Below, in pieces: positions 17,936-28,205 of a stretch of 64,000 nt of DNA. This DNA is from Tetramitus jugosus (lineage: Eukaryota; Heterolobosea; Eutetramitea; Acrasida; Vahlkampfiidae), in assembly GCA_937625935.1 (NCBI GenBank), contig OW569370.1:186001-250000 (forward strand), in the 5' to 3' direction. Under the pieces are notes generated by a model. The model worked only from the letters and a program-made list of their open reading frames with translations. It was not told where the DNA came from and ran no database searches. Position 1 is the stretch's first letter. Each line of letters starts with the position of its first letter. The position numbers and the translations under genes are program-made.

Positions 17936-18628
17936 TTACTTCTTTTCAAATTTCAAAGCAGCACTGTTGATACAGTATCTCATACCAGTCTTATCCCTTG
18001 GTCCATCATTAAACACATGACCCAAATGACAATGACACTTTCTACACAAAATCTCTGTTCTTGGCATGTGAGCAATCTTGTGATCAACCAACTCGATCAC
18101 CGATTCCTTGTTCACTGTATCCCAGAAACTTGGCCAACCTGTTCCAGAGTCGAACTTTGTGTTGCTATCAAACAGATCTGTGCCACAACAAGTACACTTG
18201 TACATGCCTGTTTCCTTATTGTTCCACAGGGGACCTGTGAAAGCTCTTTCAGTTCCCTTTCTTCTGCACACTTCATACTCTTGTGGTGTCAATGACTTTC
18301 TCCATTCGTCATCAGTCTTTTCAATCTCTGGTTTTGGTAGCTCCATTTCTGTTGTTGCTGTGTTTTTTGTTTCGTTGCTCTCACTATTTCCCATAAATAT
18401 GGTATTTGTTTGATATTGTCGTTGTTGCTGATCTGTGTTGTGGCAGATCAAGTTTTTTTTGTTTGAAGTTTTTGTTGTTCTTTGGATGAAGAAGAACGAT
18501 TGGTGGTAGGGGTGGGCAGTGATGGTGATTGACCTTGGATGTAGAGGGGTGAATCGGTTGACACGAAACAGAGTGCTAAGGCTCTTGATGCTTGGTTGGG
18601 TGCGGGTGACTATTGATGCAAGGAACAT
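17936..18628 (-). CDS. msrB: Peptide-methionine (R)-S-oxide reductase, MsrB
   Basis: 230 residues from the ATG at 18628. It reduces methionine-R-sulfoxide in proteins. The core begins at DDEWRKSLTPQEYEVCRRKG. Zinc Cys pairs are seen in CTCCGTDLF (CxxC) and EILCRKCHCHLGHVF, the substrate motif is SGTGWPSF, and the resolving/catalytic end is GMRYCINSAALKF with the catalytic Cys in RYCINS. The first ~75 residues are rich in Arg, Ser and Thr without acids until MGN, as in a mitochondrial presequence. A second in-frame ATG at 18394 gives MGNSESNE, a possible N-myristoylation start for a cytosolic form. The frame is also open upstream to a TTG, which I do not use. Confidence 0.93.
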   Translation of the reverse strand: MFLASIVTRTQPSIKSLSTLFRVNRFTPLHPRSITITAHPYHQSFFFIQRTTKTSNKKNLICHNTDQQQRQYQTNTIFMGNSESNETKNTATTEMELPKPEIEKTDDEWRKSLTPQEYEVCRRKGTERAFTGPLWNNKETGMYKCTCCGTDLFDSNTKFDSGTGWPSFWDTVNKESVIELVDHKIAHMPRTEILCRKCHCHLGHVFNDGPRDKTGMRYCINSAALKFEKK

Positions 18629-18821
18629 GGTTTCGGTTGTTGATTTCAATTTCGGGCACCAGTGATACCCAACTTGTTTACTTGCTAAAAATTAAGGGTA
18701 TTACCCGGTGTTTCATCCTAATTATTGTTAAACAAGGATCACACTATTAAGTCATCCTCCTCTCTGCCAAATGATCGTAAACGAGGAGCCAGTAGGTCGG
18801 CGGATGTATTTACATGTCCTT

Positions 18822-19694
18822 TTACAACAAAGTACAGAAACTTGGCGGCTCATTGCTCCGAGACAGTACTTCCACTACACATTCTCTATTGAACTCGACT
18901 TGCTCCTTGCGCAACAGATAACCGAGCTGATTACTAACGATACGTGTCTTTCCCTTAGTTTTCGTGTGCACATAGTCCGTACTGTAATGCGAGTGACCAA
19001 ACACCCAACACTTTACACATTGTCTCATCAAGCTCTCCAGATCAGTGGCAAATGCTGTTCGTACCATTGAATTTTCATGCCTCTTTGCGACAGTGTTGAA
19101 AAAAGAAGGTGCGTGGTGAGTGAGGATCAGCACATTTTCATTGTTGGACTCTGCTTTTTGAATCTCCTCCGTCAAAAATTCCACATCACCCTTGTGCATC
19201 TCTACTGTGTCTCTCGCGTGCAATGGTCGTTCATTCTCATCATTTTCACCTCGAATCTTGATGCGCCGATAATCGTTCATCATTAGATTGATTGTGTCAA
19301 TTTCATTGTCCGGTACGTTCGACCATAGAGTGCATCCCAACACCCGAACAGTGTCACTCTCATCCTCTGGATTCACATACAAATAACTAGTCCGATCCAT
19401 GAAGATCACATTGGTGAATTGAGAACAAACTTCATTCAATTTCTTTTTGGCAGTGTAGTACTCTGTTCCGTAGAACTCATGGTTGCCTGCAATGACAAAA
19501 ACGAGTTGAAATTGCTGAGAGACCTTGGTCAAGAATTTTACATAGTGCTCATTGTCAATCTTCTCGTAGTCACTAATGGGAAGTCCAATATCACCAGTGA
19601 GCGCCAAACAGGGCGCACTCGGAATAATATCGGGAAAATCTTGGCAGAGACAATTCATCTCAAGGTGAAGATCACTTGCTAGTTGGATCTTCAT
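18822..19694 (-). CDS. Calcineurin-like metallophosphoesterase
   Basis: A 290-residue protein with every metal motif of the family: SDLHLEM (Asp, His), LTGDIG (Asp), AGNHEFYG (Asn, His), LTHHAPS (His) and FGHSHYSTD (His). There is no signal peptide or TM, so it is probably cytosolic. The Ser/Thr-phosphatase insert is missing and the length fits the short, bacterial-type phosphoesterases (YfcE/UPF-like) whose substrates are often nucleotides or phosphodiesters; the substrate here cannot be named. The last residues (PSFCTLL) may form a CaaX-like tail, but the Leu ending is imperfect. It is divergent from the ARF gene, with 473 bp between the starts. Confidence 0.88.
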   Translation of the reverse strand: MKIQLASDLHLEMNCLCQDFPDIIPSAPCLALTGDIGLPISDYEKIDNEHYVKFLTKVSQQFQLVFVIAGNHEFYGTEYYTAKKKLNEVCSQFTNVIFMDRTSYLYVNPEDESDTVRVLGCTLWSNVPDNEIDTINLMMNDYRRIKIRGENDENERPLHARDTVEMHKGDVEFLTEEIQKAESNNENVLILTHHAPSFFNTVAKRHENSMVRTAFATDLESLMRQCVKCWVFGHSHYSTDYVHTKTKGKTRIVSNQLGYLLRKEQVEFNRECVVEVLSRSNEPPSFCTLL

Positions 19695-20167
19695 GGTGGT
19701 TATCTATGGGCTTTGGTTGTCAATAAATGTTTTGTGTGGATTTTTGTGAGGACCTTCTGCCAATTCTTTGGTTCCATCATGTTCGTCGCATGTGCTCTGA
19801 ACAAGTATCATCTGTCATCATCATTGGGTTACAAACAAAACCACACCCACGTTTTACGAGCATGTGGACATGGAATCTTTGTATTGAGAGCTCAATCAAT
19901 AGAATCAATAAGATTTGTGCTCGCAGTCTACTTCTGGTGCTCAAGGAACAAACATGTGGAGGACAACAAAAAATGGACACTTGTCCCGAGGAGAAACGGT
20001 CGAATAGAACATTTCGCGCATATTTTTTTGTAATTTGTTGAAAACTTCAACCTGGCTTACAAAAAATAGTCAGATTCTCTCCTCTAATTTCCCACCAACC
20101 CCAACAAAATCGCAGCGAACCAAAAGGAAAACACAATCAAAAAAACAAACAACAAGTTAGAACAAAC
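19695..20167. other. Intergenic, shared divergent promoter region
   Basis: 473 bp between divergent starts (phosphoesterase minus, ARF plus). Short open frames exist on both strands but have no protein-like features. The last ~70 bp before the ARF ATG are A-rich (for example AACAAACAACAAGTTAG), typical of leaders in this window. I see nothing else. Confidence 0.6.
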
Positions 20168-20855
<688 letters not shown>

Positions 20856-21153
20856 TTTTTTGATTTCCTCAGATATGATGTAACTATTGTGCCACAAATC
20901 TTAACTATATAAAACAACAAGAGAACTCTAGCAACAACAATATTATTATACCACACACGTGAGTATCTTTTTGGAATATCCAAAATCATCTCTCAATCAC
21001 TGTCTCAAATTTGTCCGCGAATTTGATGACACTACTTCCTTTGGTCCAACAGTCCACCTTCGAATACAAAACTTCTACTTTGATGCGAAATTTCGCTTCT
21101 CAACGCCCAAATGATCGTAGAACAACTACAAAAAACCGTCCAATTGACAATAC

Positions 21154-22551
21154 ATGAAGCACAACACCAGAGCTAGATATTGTATTAAATACAGAAGAAT
21201 TCATTCCAATGAGTATCACAAGAGAAGGAATCAAGAGTGGCAGGCACTGATGCAAAATCAAGAGTTCAATACTAAGAGGACGGAACTACTTGAGTATAGC
21301 TCTCATGTAGCATTGCTGAGAATCGACAGCTCTCATAGGAAGCCAAGCATGATCAACAGTTCAGAACACCTCTACTGGCAACAAACACTCAAGAATCTCA
21401 AAGAGAGACCACCTCACATGTCTACAAAGAACATTGACCTTGAATCTCCATCTCCATACTCTCTTTCCATTGATAACTACACGAACAAAAGAGAGGAAAA
21501 GCTACAAGGTAATAGTGGCGATCGTATGATTGAAATGATGCTCCTGACGCAACCCTCTTCTGACAATGAATTCATTCAAGATACAAAATCAAGGCGTTTA
21601 GTAACCAAGGAAACAAAAAGAGAGCTCGAAACGAAAGTTATTGGCCAGGAATCAGAGGTAAAACAACCATGTCGTTCTCTGGAGGAGATATCTGAATTGA
21701 AGATGGCAATTGATCCCATCTTGATCTCAGATGACCACGAGATACACTCAGATGGTGGAGATAGTGCTCGAGGCACAATGACCGAATCGATTCAACATTG
21801 GGAAAATGAAGCTGTATCATTGGAAGCTGATGAAGACAGTGAATGGAGTGCAGAGAACACTGGATATCGTTCTCCCATCGTCTCTTTGTCTACAGTGAAG
21901 GAGAGGATGAATGGCTCGACTAGAGATAAAATACTAAGCACTCGAACTTTTGTACAGTTCAGAGAGAAACAGAAAAGTAGTAGTTTTTTGAGGAGAGGTT
22001 CGAGTGGCGTTCCCTCATTCCTAGTGTACCAAGATCAAGTGGACACCCAAACACCAACGAAGAAAGAAAATCGCGTAAACAAAGGGAGTATCGGGTTGTT
22101 CAGAGAGGAGAAAGAGAATCTCGTTCCACATTCTGTTCGGTTCAATACAACAGTGAACTACATTGGAGAAGAGTTGGGATTTGAGGCCACGGGCACAAGA
22201 TCACCTAACTATCTCTCTTTGAGCCAACAAGGGCCTCACAGATCTCCATTGAGAGACATCACATACCCTCTATTGACCCAAGAAAACTTGGCGATTCACA
22301 ATGAACAGCAAGAACGAAAGGACGCCAAGGGAGGAAAGGAAAGACATTCCAAGAAAAGAAAATCTCTTGACCTGCACGAAGTGGCAGGCAACTCAAGAAA
22401 CAAGAAACCCTCCCGCGCCAAAAGGAAACAGCAGAAGACTCCCAAAAAGCGAAAGCGAGCTAGTTTTAATTACAAAAGACTTCAGTCTGAAGAGGACGAT
22501 GAATCAGATGAGGACTATGTTCCTTCGTCCAATTCGTCAGATTCGTCGTAG
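21154..22551 (+). CDS. Unknown basic, disordered, probably nuclear protein
   Basis: 465 residues, no recognised domain. The sequence is rich in Ser, Glu, Arg and Lys and seems largely disordered. The N-terminus (MKHNTRARYCIKYRRIHSNE) is very basic. The C-terminal ~85 residues form a strong nuclear localisation region (KRKSLDL, RAKRKQQKTPKKRKRASFNY) followed by an acidic tail (SEEDDESDEDYVPSSNSSDS). This basic-then-acidic tail resembles chromatin or nucleolar proteins, but that is a guess. The ATG at 21154 is the first in the frame. It lies 298 bp after ARF on the same strand and 113 bp before the peptidase gene. Confidence 0.65.
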   Translation: MKHNTRARYCIKYRRIHSNEYHKRRNQEWQALMQNQEFNTKRTELLEYSSHVALLRIDSSHRKPSMINSSEHLYWQQTLKNLKERPPHMSTKNIDLESPSPYSLSIDNYTNKREEKLQGNSGDRMIEMMLLTQPSSDNEFIQDTKSRRLVTKETKRELETKVIGQESEVKQPCRSLEEISELKMAIDPILISDDHEIHSDGGDSARGTMTESIQHWENEAVSLEADEDSEWSAENTGYRSPIVSLSTVKERMNGSTRDKILSTRTFVQFREKQKSSSFLRRGSSGVPSFLVYQDQVDTQTPTKKENRVNKGSIGLFREEKENLVPHSVRFNTTVNYIGEELGFEATGTRSPNYLSLSQQGPHRSPLRDITYPLLTQENLAIHNEQQERKDAKGGKERHSKKRKSLDLHEVAGNSRNKKPSRAKRKQQKTPKKRKRASFNYKRLQSEEDDESDEDYVPSSNSSDSS

Positions 22552-22664
22552 AAAGTGTTTCGGCTGTCCACCCTTTTTTGACCTGACTGTTGTGGAAACG
22601 GGAATTCAAGGGACAGGCGGACACCGCGCGGTTCCTACCATCGTGAAAAAAACAGATTGAAAGA

Positions 22665-23678
22665 ATGACTAATACCATCAAGTACGTTCTATTGGCAGTG
22701 ATTATCCAGGCTTTGGTGTCTATTGTTCTGACACTGCAAGTTGGTGACCGAGTGTGTCTCAAGTCTGGAGTGTCATTAAAGGCCGGTGCTTTGAGCACTG
22801 GGGCTGAAAGCGGTGTTGTTGTTGCCGTCAAAAGAAATCCATCAGGTTCCACCTGGGTCAAGATGAATCTCGATGCCAACGTTAGACCTGATTTGTTGCA
22901 AAAGATTGCAGTTGTTAGGTCTGGAGAAGATGGTATTTTGTTGGCCGATGGAGCACAAGAAGCCTATGGGGTAATAAGAAAGAAGATTGAGAATGATCAC
23001 ACCGGCATCTGGGCCAGTTTGAACAGTGGTCTCATTTATGACTGTAGCCTGACAGTTGGCAACAGTTCAAAGAATTGGCCAGTTCCATACATTCACCAAG
23101 TATTCGACACACCAAACAGTTTCTGTGGTCAATGGGCCTGTGGACCTACCAGCAGCGTGATGAGTGTTGCTTACTATCAAAAGATTGCACCACATCCAAT
23201 TACCGTATCAATCCCTACTGCTCACACTTCACTGTACGGGTGGTACGTTGCCGAGCTCTACAAGAGCAACATTACCCATTCTGCGTTTGATAGAATGCAA
23301 ACTGATGCTTGTTCAAAGCCTGCTCACGGAGCGTATGGTACATGCACTGAAGGTGGAGGTGCCTGGGCATGGAGGATTCAAGACTATGTCAAGAGAAACG
23401 GTTTGCAAAACAAGTTTTATGATACAGCAACTTTCAACATTATCAAGACTGCTATCGACAATCATAGATTGGTTGTGTTGTCCACCAAGCTCACTAGTGC
23501 AGGTCATTTGGTACTTGTTCGTGGCTATGACACAAGCAATGGCAAGATGGACTTGTTCGTGAATGATCCATGGGGAGACAAGACGAAGCCAGAATACGGA
23601 AAGCACAAGAATGGAGAAAATGTTCGATACAGCTGGACGGTCGCCGCTGCCAAATGGATGGTCGAAGTTTGGAACTAG
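22665..23678 (+). CDS. Secreted C39-like (papain-fold) cysteine peptidase
   Basis: A 337-residue protein. A hydrophobic signal peptide (about 5-25, IKYVLLAVIIQALVSIVLTL) is followed by a small beta-rich domain (about 25-85) and then a C39-like catalytic domain (about 135-335). Catalytic candidates are Gln and Cys in YIHQVFDTPNSFCGQWACGP (Cys of ACGPTSS), His in SAGHLVLVRGYD, and Asp/Asn in NDPWGD. This is the Peptidase_C39_2 layout, common in bacteria and some protists. Role inferred: a lysosomal or phagosomal hydrolase in a bacteria-eating amoeba. There is no intron, and the family is mainly bacterial, so acquisition by transfer is possible. Confidence 0.75.
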   Translation: MTNTIKYVLLAVIIQALVSIVLTLQVGDRVCLKSGVSLKAGALSTGAESGVVVAVKRNPSGSTWVKMNLDANVRPDLLQKIAVVRSGEDGILLADGAQEAYGVIRKKIENDHTGIWASLNSGLIYDCSLTVGNSSKNWPVPYIHQVFDTPNSFCGQWACGPTSSVMSVAYYQKIAPHPITVSIPTAHTSLYGWYVAELYKSNITHSAFDRMQTDACSKPAHGAYGTCTEGGGAWAWRIQDYVKRNGLQNKFYDTATFNIIKTAIDNHRLVVLSTKLTSAGHLVLVRGYDTSNGKMDLFVNDPWGDKTKPEYGKHKNGENVRYSWTVAAAKWMVEVWN

Positions 23679-23947
23679 TTACCCAAACGTCTGCCCTTGT
23701 TCGACAGCTTATGACGGTCTAACTTGGTACTTTCCTTTCTTTTACATAAAGAACATCTGCATGCACCAATCGCAGTGAAAACTTCACTTGTTCTTGAATT
23801 TTTAGTTTCCTTTGGTATTAGCTTGTCTTACGGCAATGTCCGATAGAGAGATCCCATTAAAGTATAAATGTTGAGCTTTCGCATGCGACTACTTCCCGAA
23901 TAATTTTCACTCACCCACTGCGCACCAAAAAACAATGACTTAAAAAA
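23679..23947. promoter_or_regulatory. Leader of the P-type ATPase gene with a two-codon upstream ORF
   Basis: 269 bp between same-strand genes. Just before the ATPase ATG (23948) lies ATG-ACT-TAA at 23935-23943, a minimal upstream ORF ending 4 nt before the main start. If the transcript includes it, scanning ribosomes would meet it first. Confidence 0.5.
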
Positions 23948-26900
23948 ATGAATGAAACCGAACTAGCACCAACTCTGACAATAGTACTAGCCACAGAGAA
24001 TGAACTACCTCGGGAAGAAGAAGAAGAAGTAGATGTCAAACAACTTCAGACATCACTCAACAAGGACAATAACTACCCTAGTTATCATTATCTATCGGTG
24101 GATACCGTGTGTCATCATTTCGAATCGCAACCAGCGACGGGACTCACCAGTGAACAAGCTCGGGAGAGATTGACAAAATATGGTGGAAACAAGTTACATG
24201 GCAAAAAGCATTTTCTTCCATTTTGGTTCCGGTTGCTTATGAGTCACACGTTTACGGTGATTAATTTGATATTGGTGGTGGCTGCAGTGTTGGCAGGTGT
24301 GGTGAAAGAATGGGTCGATTTTGGAGTCATTCTGTTTGTTGTTGTAACGAATATTATTATTGGATTTTTGCAAGAGTATCGTTCGGAGAAGACAATGAAG
24401 CAGTTGCAGAAGATGACCACGTTTACTTCAAAAGTGTTGAGAGATGGTCAAGTGCAGCATATTCCTTCAAGTGAGATTGTACCTGGAGATATTGTCATGA
24501 TCAAGGAAGGAGATTCGATACCGGCTGATCTTCGTATTGTTGAATCGAGTGATTTGGAGTGTAATGAGGCATTGTTGACTGGTGAGAGCGTGCCTGTTGC
24601 AAAGAATGAGGCTGTGATGGAGTCAATGGTTAGAGAATCGATCAATCCAGTAGATGCAGCTTCTTCCAGTAGTTTCTCAAAGCAGAAGGAGATTGTTTCA
24701 TTACCTCGGGGATAGAGTCAATTGTGCGTTTATGAGTACTGTTGTGACAAAGGGTAAGGGTACGGGTATTGTGACAGCAACTGGAATGAAAACAGAGATT
24801 GGTAAAATTGCAAGCTCCATTGGCAATAGCAAACAGAAGAGCACACCATTGCAGAAGAGAATGACCAGAATGTCGCTTGTTCTTGTTGTTGTAGCAGTTA
24901 TTGCGATTGGTATTGTCCTGATTTGTACCTGGAGATATGAAGGAAAGAAGAAGGTGTTTCCTGACGCTTTGATTATTGGTATCAGTATTGCAGTGGCTGT
25001 CATTCCAGAGTGTATGGCTGCTGTTGTGACGTTAACGATGACTGTTGGAATGAGAAGAATGGCACAAGAGAATGTGATTGTTAGAAAGTTAGCCGCTTTG
25101 GAGAATCTGGGGCATGTGAATGATATTTGCACTGACAAAACAGGAACTCTCACTGAAGGTAAAATGGTTGTCACAAACGTGTGGACCCATGGCAAAGACT
25201 ATAATGTCACATCTGTGCCATCAAATCCAACAGAAGGTTCGTTGGTCGAGTCGGGAGTTGAAGTACAGGAGTTGAACGATTGTCTGACAAAGTTGGTCAC
25301 CGCATCTGCTTTGTGTAACACATCCAGCCTTGTGCAAAAATTCTCATCGGGAGATGAAAATGAGACAGCTATTGATATCAAGGACGAGGAAAACAATGAG
25401 AACACAGAATTAAAGGATGCCGTATGGATCTCAACTGGAGACCCAACCGAGATTGCATTAAACGCATTCTCTCAAAAGATGAAGTTAAAGAAGGAGGATC
25501 TGGAAATCCAACAATATGTCAAGTCGTGTGACTTTCCATTTGATTCAACAGTGAAGAGAATGACTGTTATTTATGAAGAGAGAAAAGAGAGGCATTCATC
25601 TAGATTCATTGCACTTACAAAAGGCGCACCTGAACGTATAATTGACTTGTGTAATCGAATAGTGACCACTGAGGGAGAGTTAGCCATGAGAGATTTCCAT
25701 CGATACCAAATCCAAAAGCAGAATGAAGAGATGGCACAAGGAGGACTTCGTGTTATTTCAATCGCATACAAGTACATAGATTTAATGATTGAAACTGTAT
25801 CAAGAGAATCTGTGGAGTCGCAATTGACGTTTGTAGGTGTAATTGGTATTCAAGATCCACCGAGAGAAGAAGTTCCCAATGCAATTAAAACATGCAATGA
25901 AGCCGGAATAGTTGTTCACATGGTAACTGGTGATCATCCAGCAACCGCGAGATCAATTGCTCAACAAGTAGGTATTATTACAGAGGCAAATGCAAACAAG
26001 CCTGGTGTTGTTATGGAGGCGAGTCATTTTGATAATTTGTCAGAAGATGAATTGAAGGTTATGGAGCAGCTGCCACTTGTTATTGCTAGATGTAGTCCAC
26101 AGAGTAAGGTCAAGATGATTAAAGCATTGCACGATAGAAAGAGATTGGTTGCCATGACCGGTGATGGCGTGAATGATGCACCTGCTATCAGTGATGCAGA
26201 TATCGGTATTGCAATGGGAAAGGCTGGATCTGATGTGACGAAGGAAGCCAGTGATATTATTTTGACAGATGATAATTTTGCATCCATTGTCAGTGCTGTT
26301 CGTCAGGGAAGAAGAATGTCCAACAATATTCGAAAATTTGTGATCCACTTGTTGTCAGCAATCGTTGCTTTGTTGCTTTCTCTATTGATTCCAGTTGTAT
26401 CTCGATATCCTATCCCAATGAATGCCACCCATATTCTCTGGGTGAACTTGGTCACTACCGCACCCATTGCTATTGGTCTTGGTGTTGAACGACCTGCAAA
26501 AGACATTATGAGCAAAGATAAGTACAAGATTGGAGAATCAATATTCGATTGGGAGACACTCGGAGACATTATGTTCTATGGTGCTCTGAATGCACTAGTT
26601 ATTTTACTCAATTACTTCTGCATGACCAAACTGTGGTTGAACAGAAGTATCATGTCTGCTCGATCGGTATCATTTACTACTATGGTGGTTGTTCTTCTAT
26701 TCCGTGGTTACACCTGTCGAAGCAGGAGGAAGCCACTCTATGCTGATCAGGTGTTGAAGAGTTACTGGTTGCATGGTTCAGTTGTGCTTGGAATACTGTT
26801 GCAGGTTTGTGTTGTGTATATCCCAGGTTTGAACACAAAGGTCTTCCATCATAATCCACTCAAAGGAGATGAATGGGCTTTCGTTCCTGTTGCTCTCATT

Positions 26901-26996
26901 GTATTCATGGTTGGCGCTGAACTTTACAAACTAGCCAAGAACCTCACCGCTCTATCGATTGGAGGAATTGTGAAGTTGTTCAAACGATCACGATAA
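23948..26996 (+). CDS. P-type cation ATPase, type IID (ENA/Na+-K+)-like, with a frameshift
   Basis: The gene is split between two overlapping frames: 23948-24715 ending in a stop, and a frame that takes over by about 24700 and runs to 26996. Joined, it makes a protein of about 1,015 residues. Motifs: N-terminal cation ATPase domain (LTSEQARERLTKYGGNKL), TGES actuator loop (LLTGESVPVAKN), TM4 VAVIPECMAAV, phosphorylation site DKTGTLTEG, hinge MVTGDHPATA and TGDGVNDAPAISDADIGIAM, and TM6 NLVTTAPIAIGLG. The TM6 sequence and the VNLILVV...IGFLQEYRSEKTM region resemble fungal and protist ENA sodium/potassium exporters rather than SERCA. The break lies just after a Ser-rich loop and before LGDRVNCAF; removing one base near 24702 restores the frame. 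It may be an assembly error or a true lesion. It ends 22 nt from the convergent formimidoylglutamase gene. Confidence 0.85.
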
Positions 26997-27018
26997 AATT
27001 CAATAGTTGTACACGGAT

Positions 27019-27981
27019 TTACTTTGATCTGTTTAGATATCCCAAAACAAAGAAAAGGAACATGTTGGCAACCATCTTGCCTGTTCTATATCCTTCCTCC
27101 TGTGGATTGTACTCGCTCAAATCAAACAATTGTACCTTGCTATTCTGACCTGCCAAATAACAAATGTCGAGCGCATCTTGTGCGCTGAGCCCCAAGGGAG
27201 ATGGACAGCTGACACCAGGAACGAAATCCATGGACAACGAGTCCAAATCGAAGCTCACAAATATATGATCACATGTCTCACTGAGACGATTCAACAAATT
27301 GTTGAATTCCTCCTTGACAACATTGTAACCAGTTCCCTTGAGCTTTGACAACCAGAATATTTGTCCGCCATGTGTCTCCTTGACAAAATTGGCATGAGTG
27401 AGAGAGCATTGAGATCCTTGAGCTGCAAACTCAACAAAATGCTTACCACTAAAGCCCTCTTGCTCCAACAACAGTCTGAATGGAGAGCCAGAGTGCTCCA
27501 AGCCATTCTTTTGCTCTCTCACATCCAAATGAGCATCAATATTGATTACGGCGACGCGAGATTGATCCTTTACAATGTGACTCGTCAACAGACCCATCGC
27601 ATTACTAAACGATTGATCGTTGCCTCCGCCAATCACAAACGGAACCGGATGCGAAACGTGATTAATCACTTTCTGGACAGTGGTTCGAAGCGCATCGTGT
27701 GCATCCTCAAAACTGGCTTCCATTGAGCAAACATTGCCCAAATCCACAATTTTCAACACAGATGCATCTGCATTGTCAAACTCTGGATTCACTAGCGTAC
27801 CAATTCGTTTCAAATGTGTTTCACGCACGTTGTCTGGTCCGAAGCGGGCTCCTATTCTTCCGCCATTTCTCCGAACACCCTCATCATGTGGAAAACCAAG
27901 GATTACAATGTCAGTGTCTTGTGGTAGCTCATCAGAGGATGATAATCGAAGTATGTTTTCACCAATTCTTGGATCACTCAT
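27019..27981 (-). CDS. hutG: Formimidoylglutamase (arginase/ureohydrolase family)
   Basis: 320 residues. Arginase-fold hydrolase: N-formimidoyl-L-glutamate to glutamate plus formamide, the last step of one histidine breakdown route. Metal motifs are GGGNDQSF, INIDAHLDVR (Asp-x-His-x-Asp) and SFDLDSL (Asp-x-Asp). The usual GGGHE/GGNH His is Asn here. To my recollection some protozoan formimidoylglutamases also use Asn at this manganese position, so this need not mean loss of function. The C-terminal ends FDLSEYNPQEE. There is no targeting peptide, so it is probably cytosolic. A ureohydrolase of other specificity (agmatinase-like) is possible, but the HSGSPFRLLLE substrate-loop pattern favours HutG. 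Confidence 0.85.
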   Translation of the reverse strand: MSDPRIGENILRLSSSDELPQDTDIVILGFPHDEGVRRNGGRIGARFGPDNVRETHLKRIGTLVNPEFDNADASVLKIVDLGNVCSMEASFEDAHDALRTTVQKVINHVSHPVPFVIGGGNDQSFSNAMGLLTSHIVKDQSRVAVINIDAHLDVREQKNGLEHSGSPFRLLLEQEGFSGKHFVEFAAQGSQCSLTHANFVKETHGGQIFWLSKLKGTGYNVVKEEFNNLLNRLSETCDHIFVSFDLDSLSMDFVPGVSCPSPLGLSAQDALDICYLAGQNSKVQLFDLSEYNPQEEGYRTGKMVANMFLFFVLGYLNRSK

Positions 27982-28205
27982 ATTTGGTTCTTTTGTTTTT
28001 GTTTTTGTTGTCGCGATTTTGTTTTTTCTGTGATCAGATTTTTCAGGTTTTATTTAGCCCATTCATCGATGAAGGTTCAATCTCCAAGAATGAACTGGGT
28101 GAGCAGAACTGAACAGTTCAATGCTGGACAGGCAACAGGAAACAGCCTGATTGAAAGGTTTCATTCTTCGAGCGATGATTGGAGCACAACAAGCAACAAA
28201 AAAGA

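Noticed and set aside
19683-20041. Two overlapping open frames between the phosphoesterase and ARF genes
   Set aside because: Their composition (Phe/Cys/His-rich) is not protein-like, there is no domain, and they lie in a divergent promoter.
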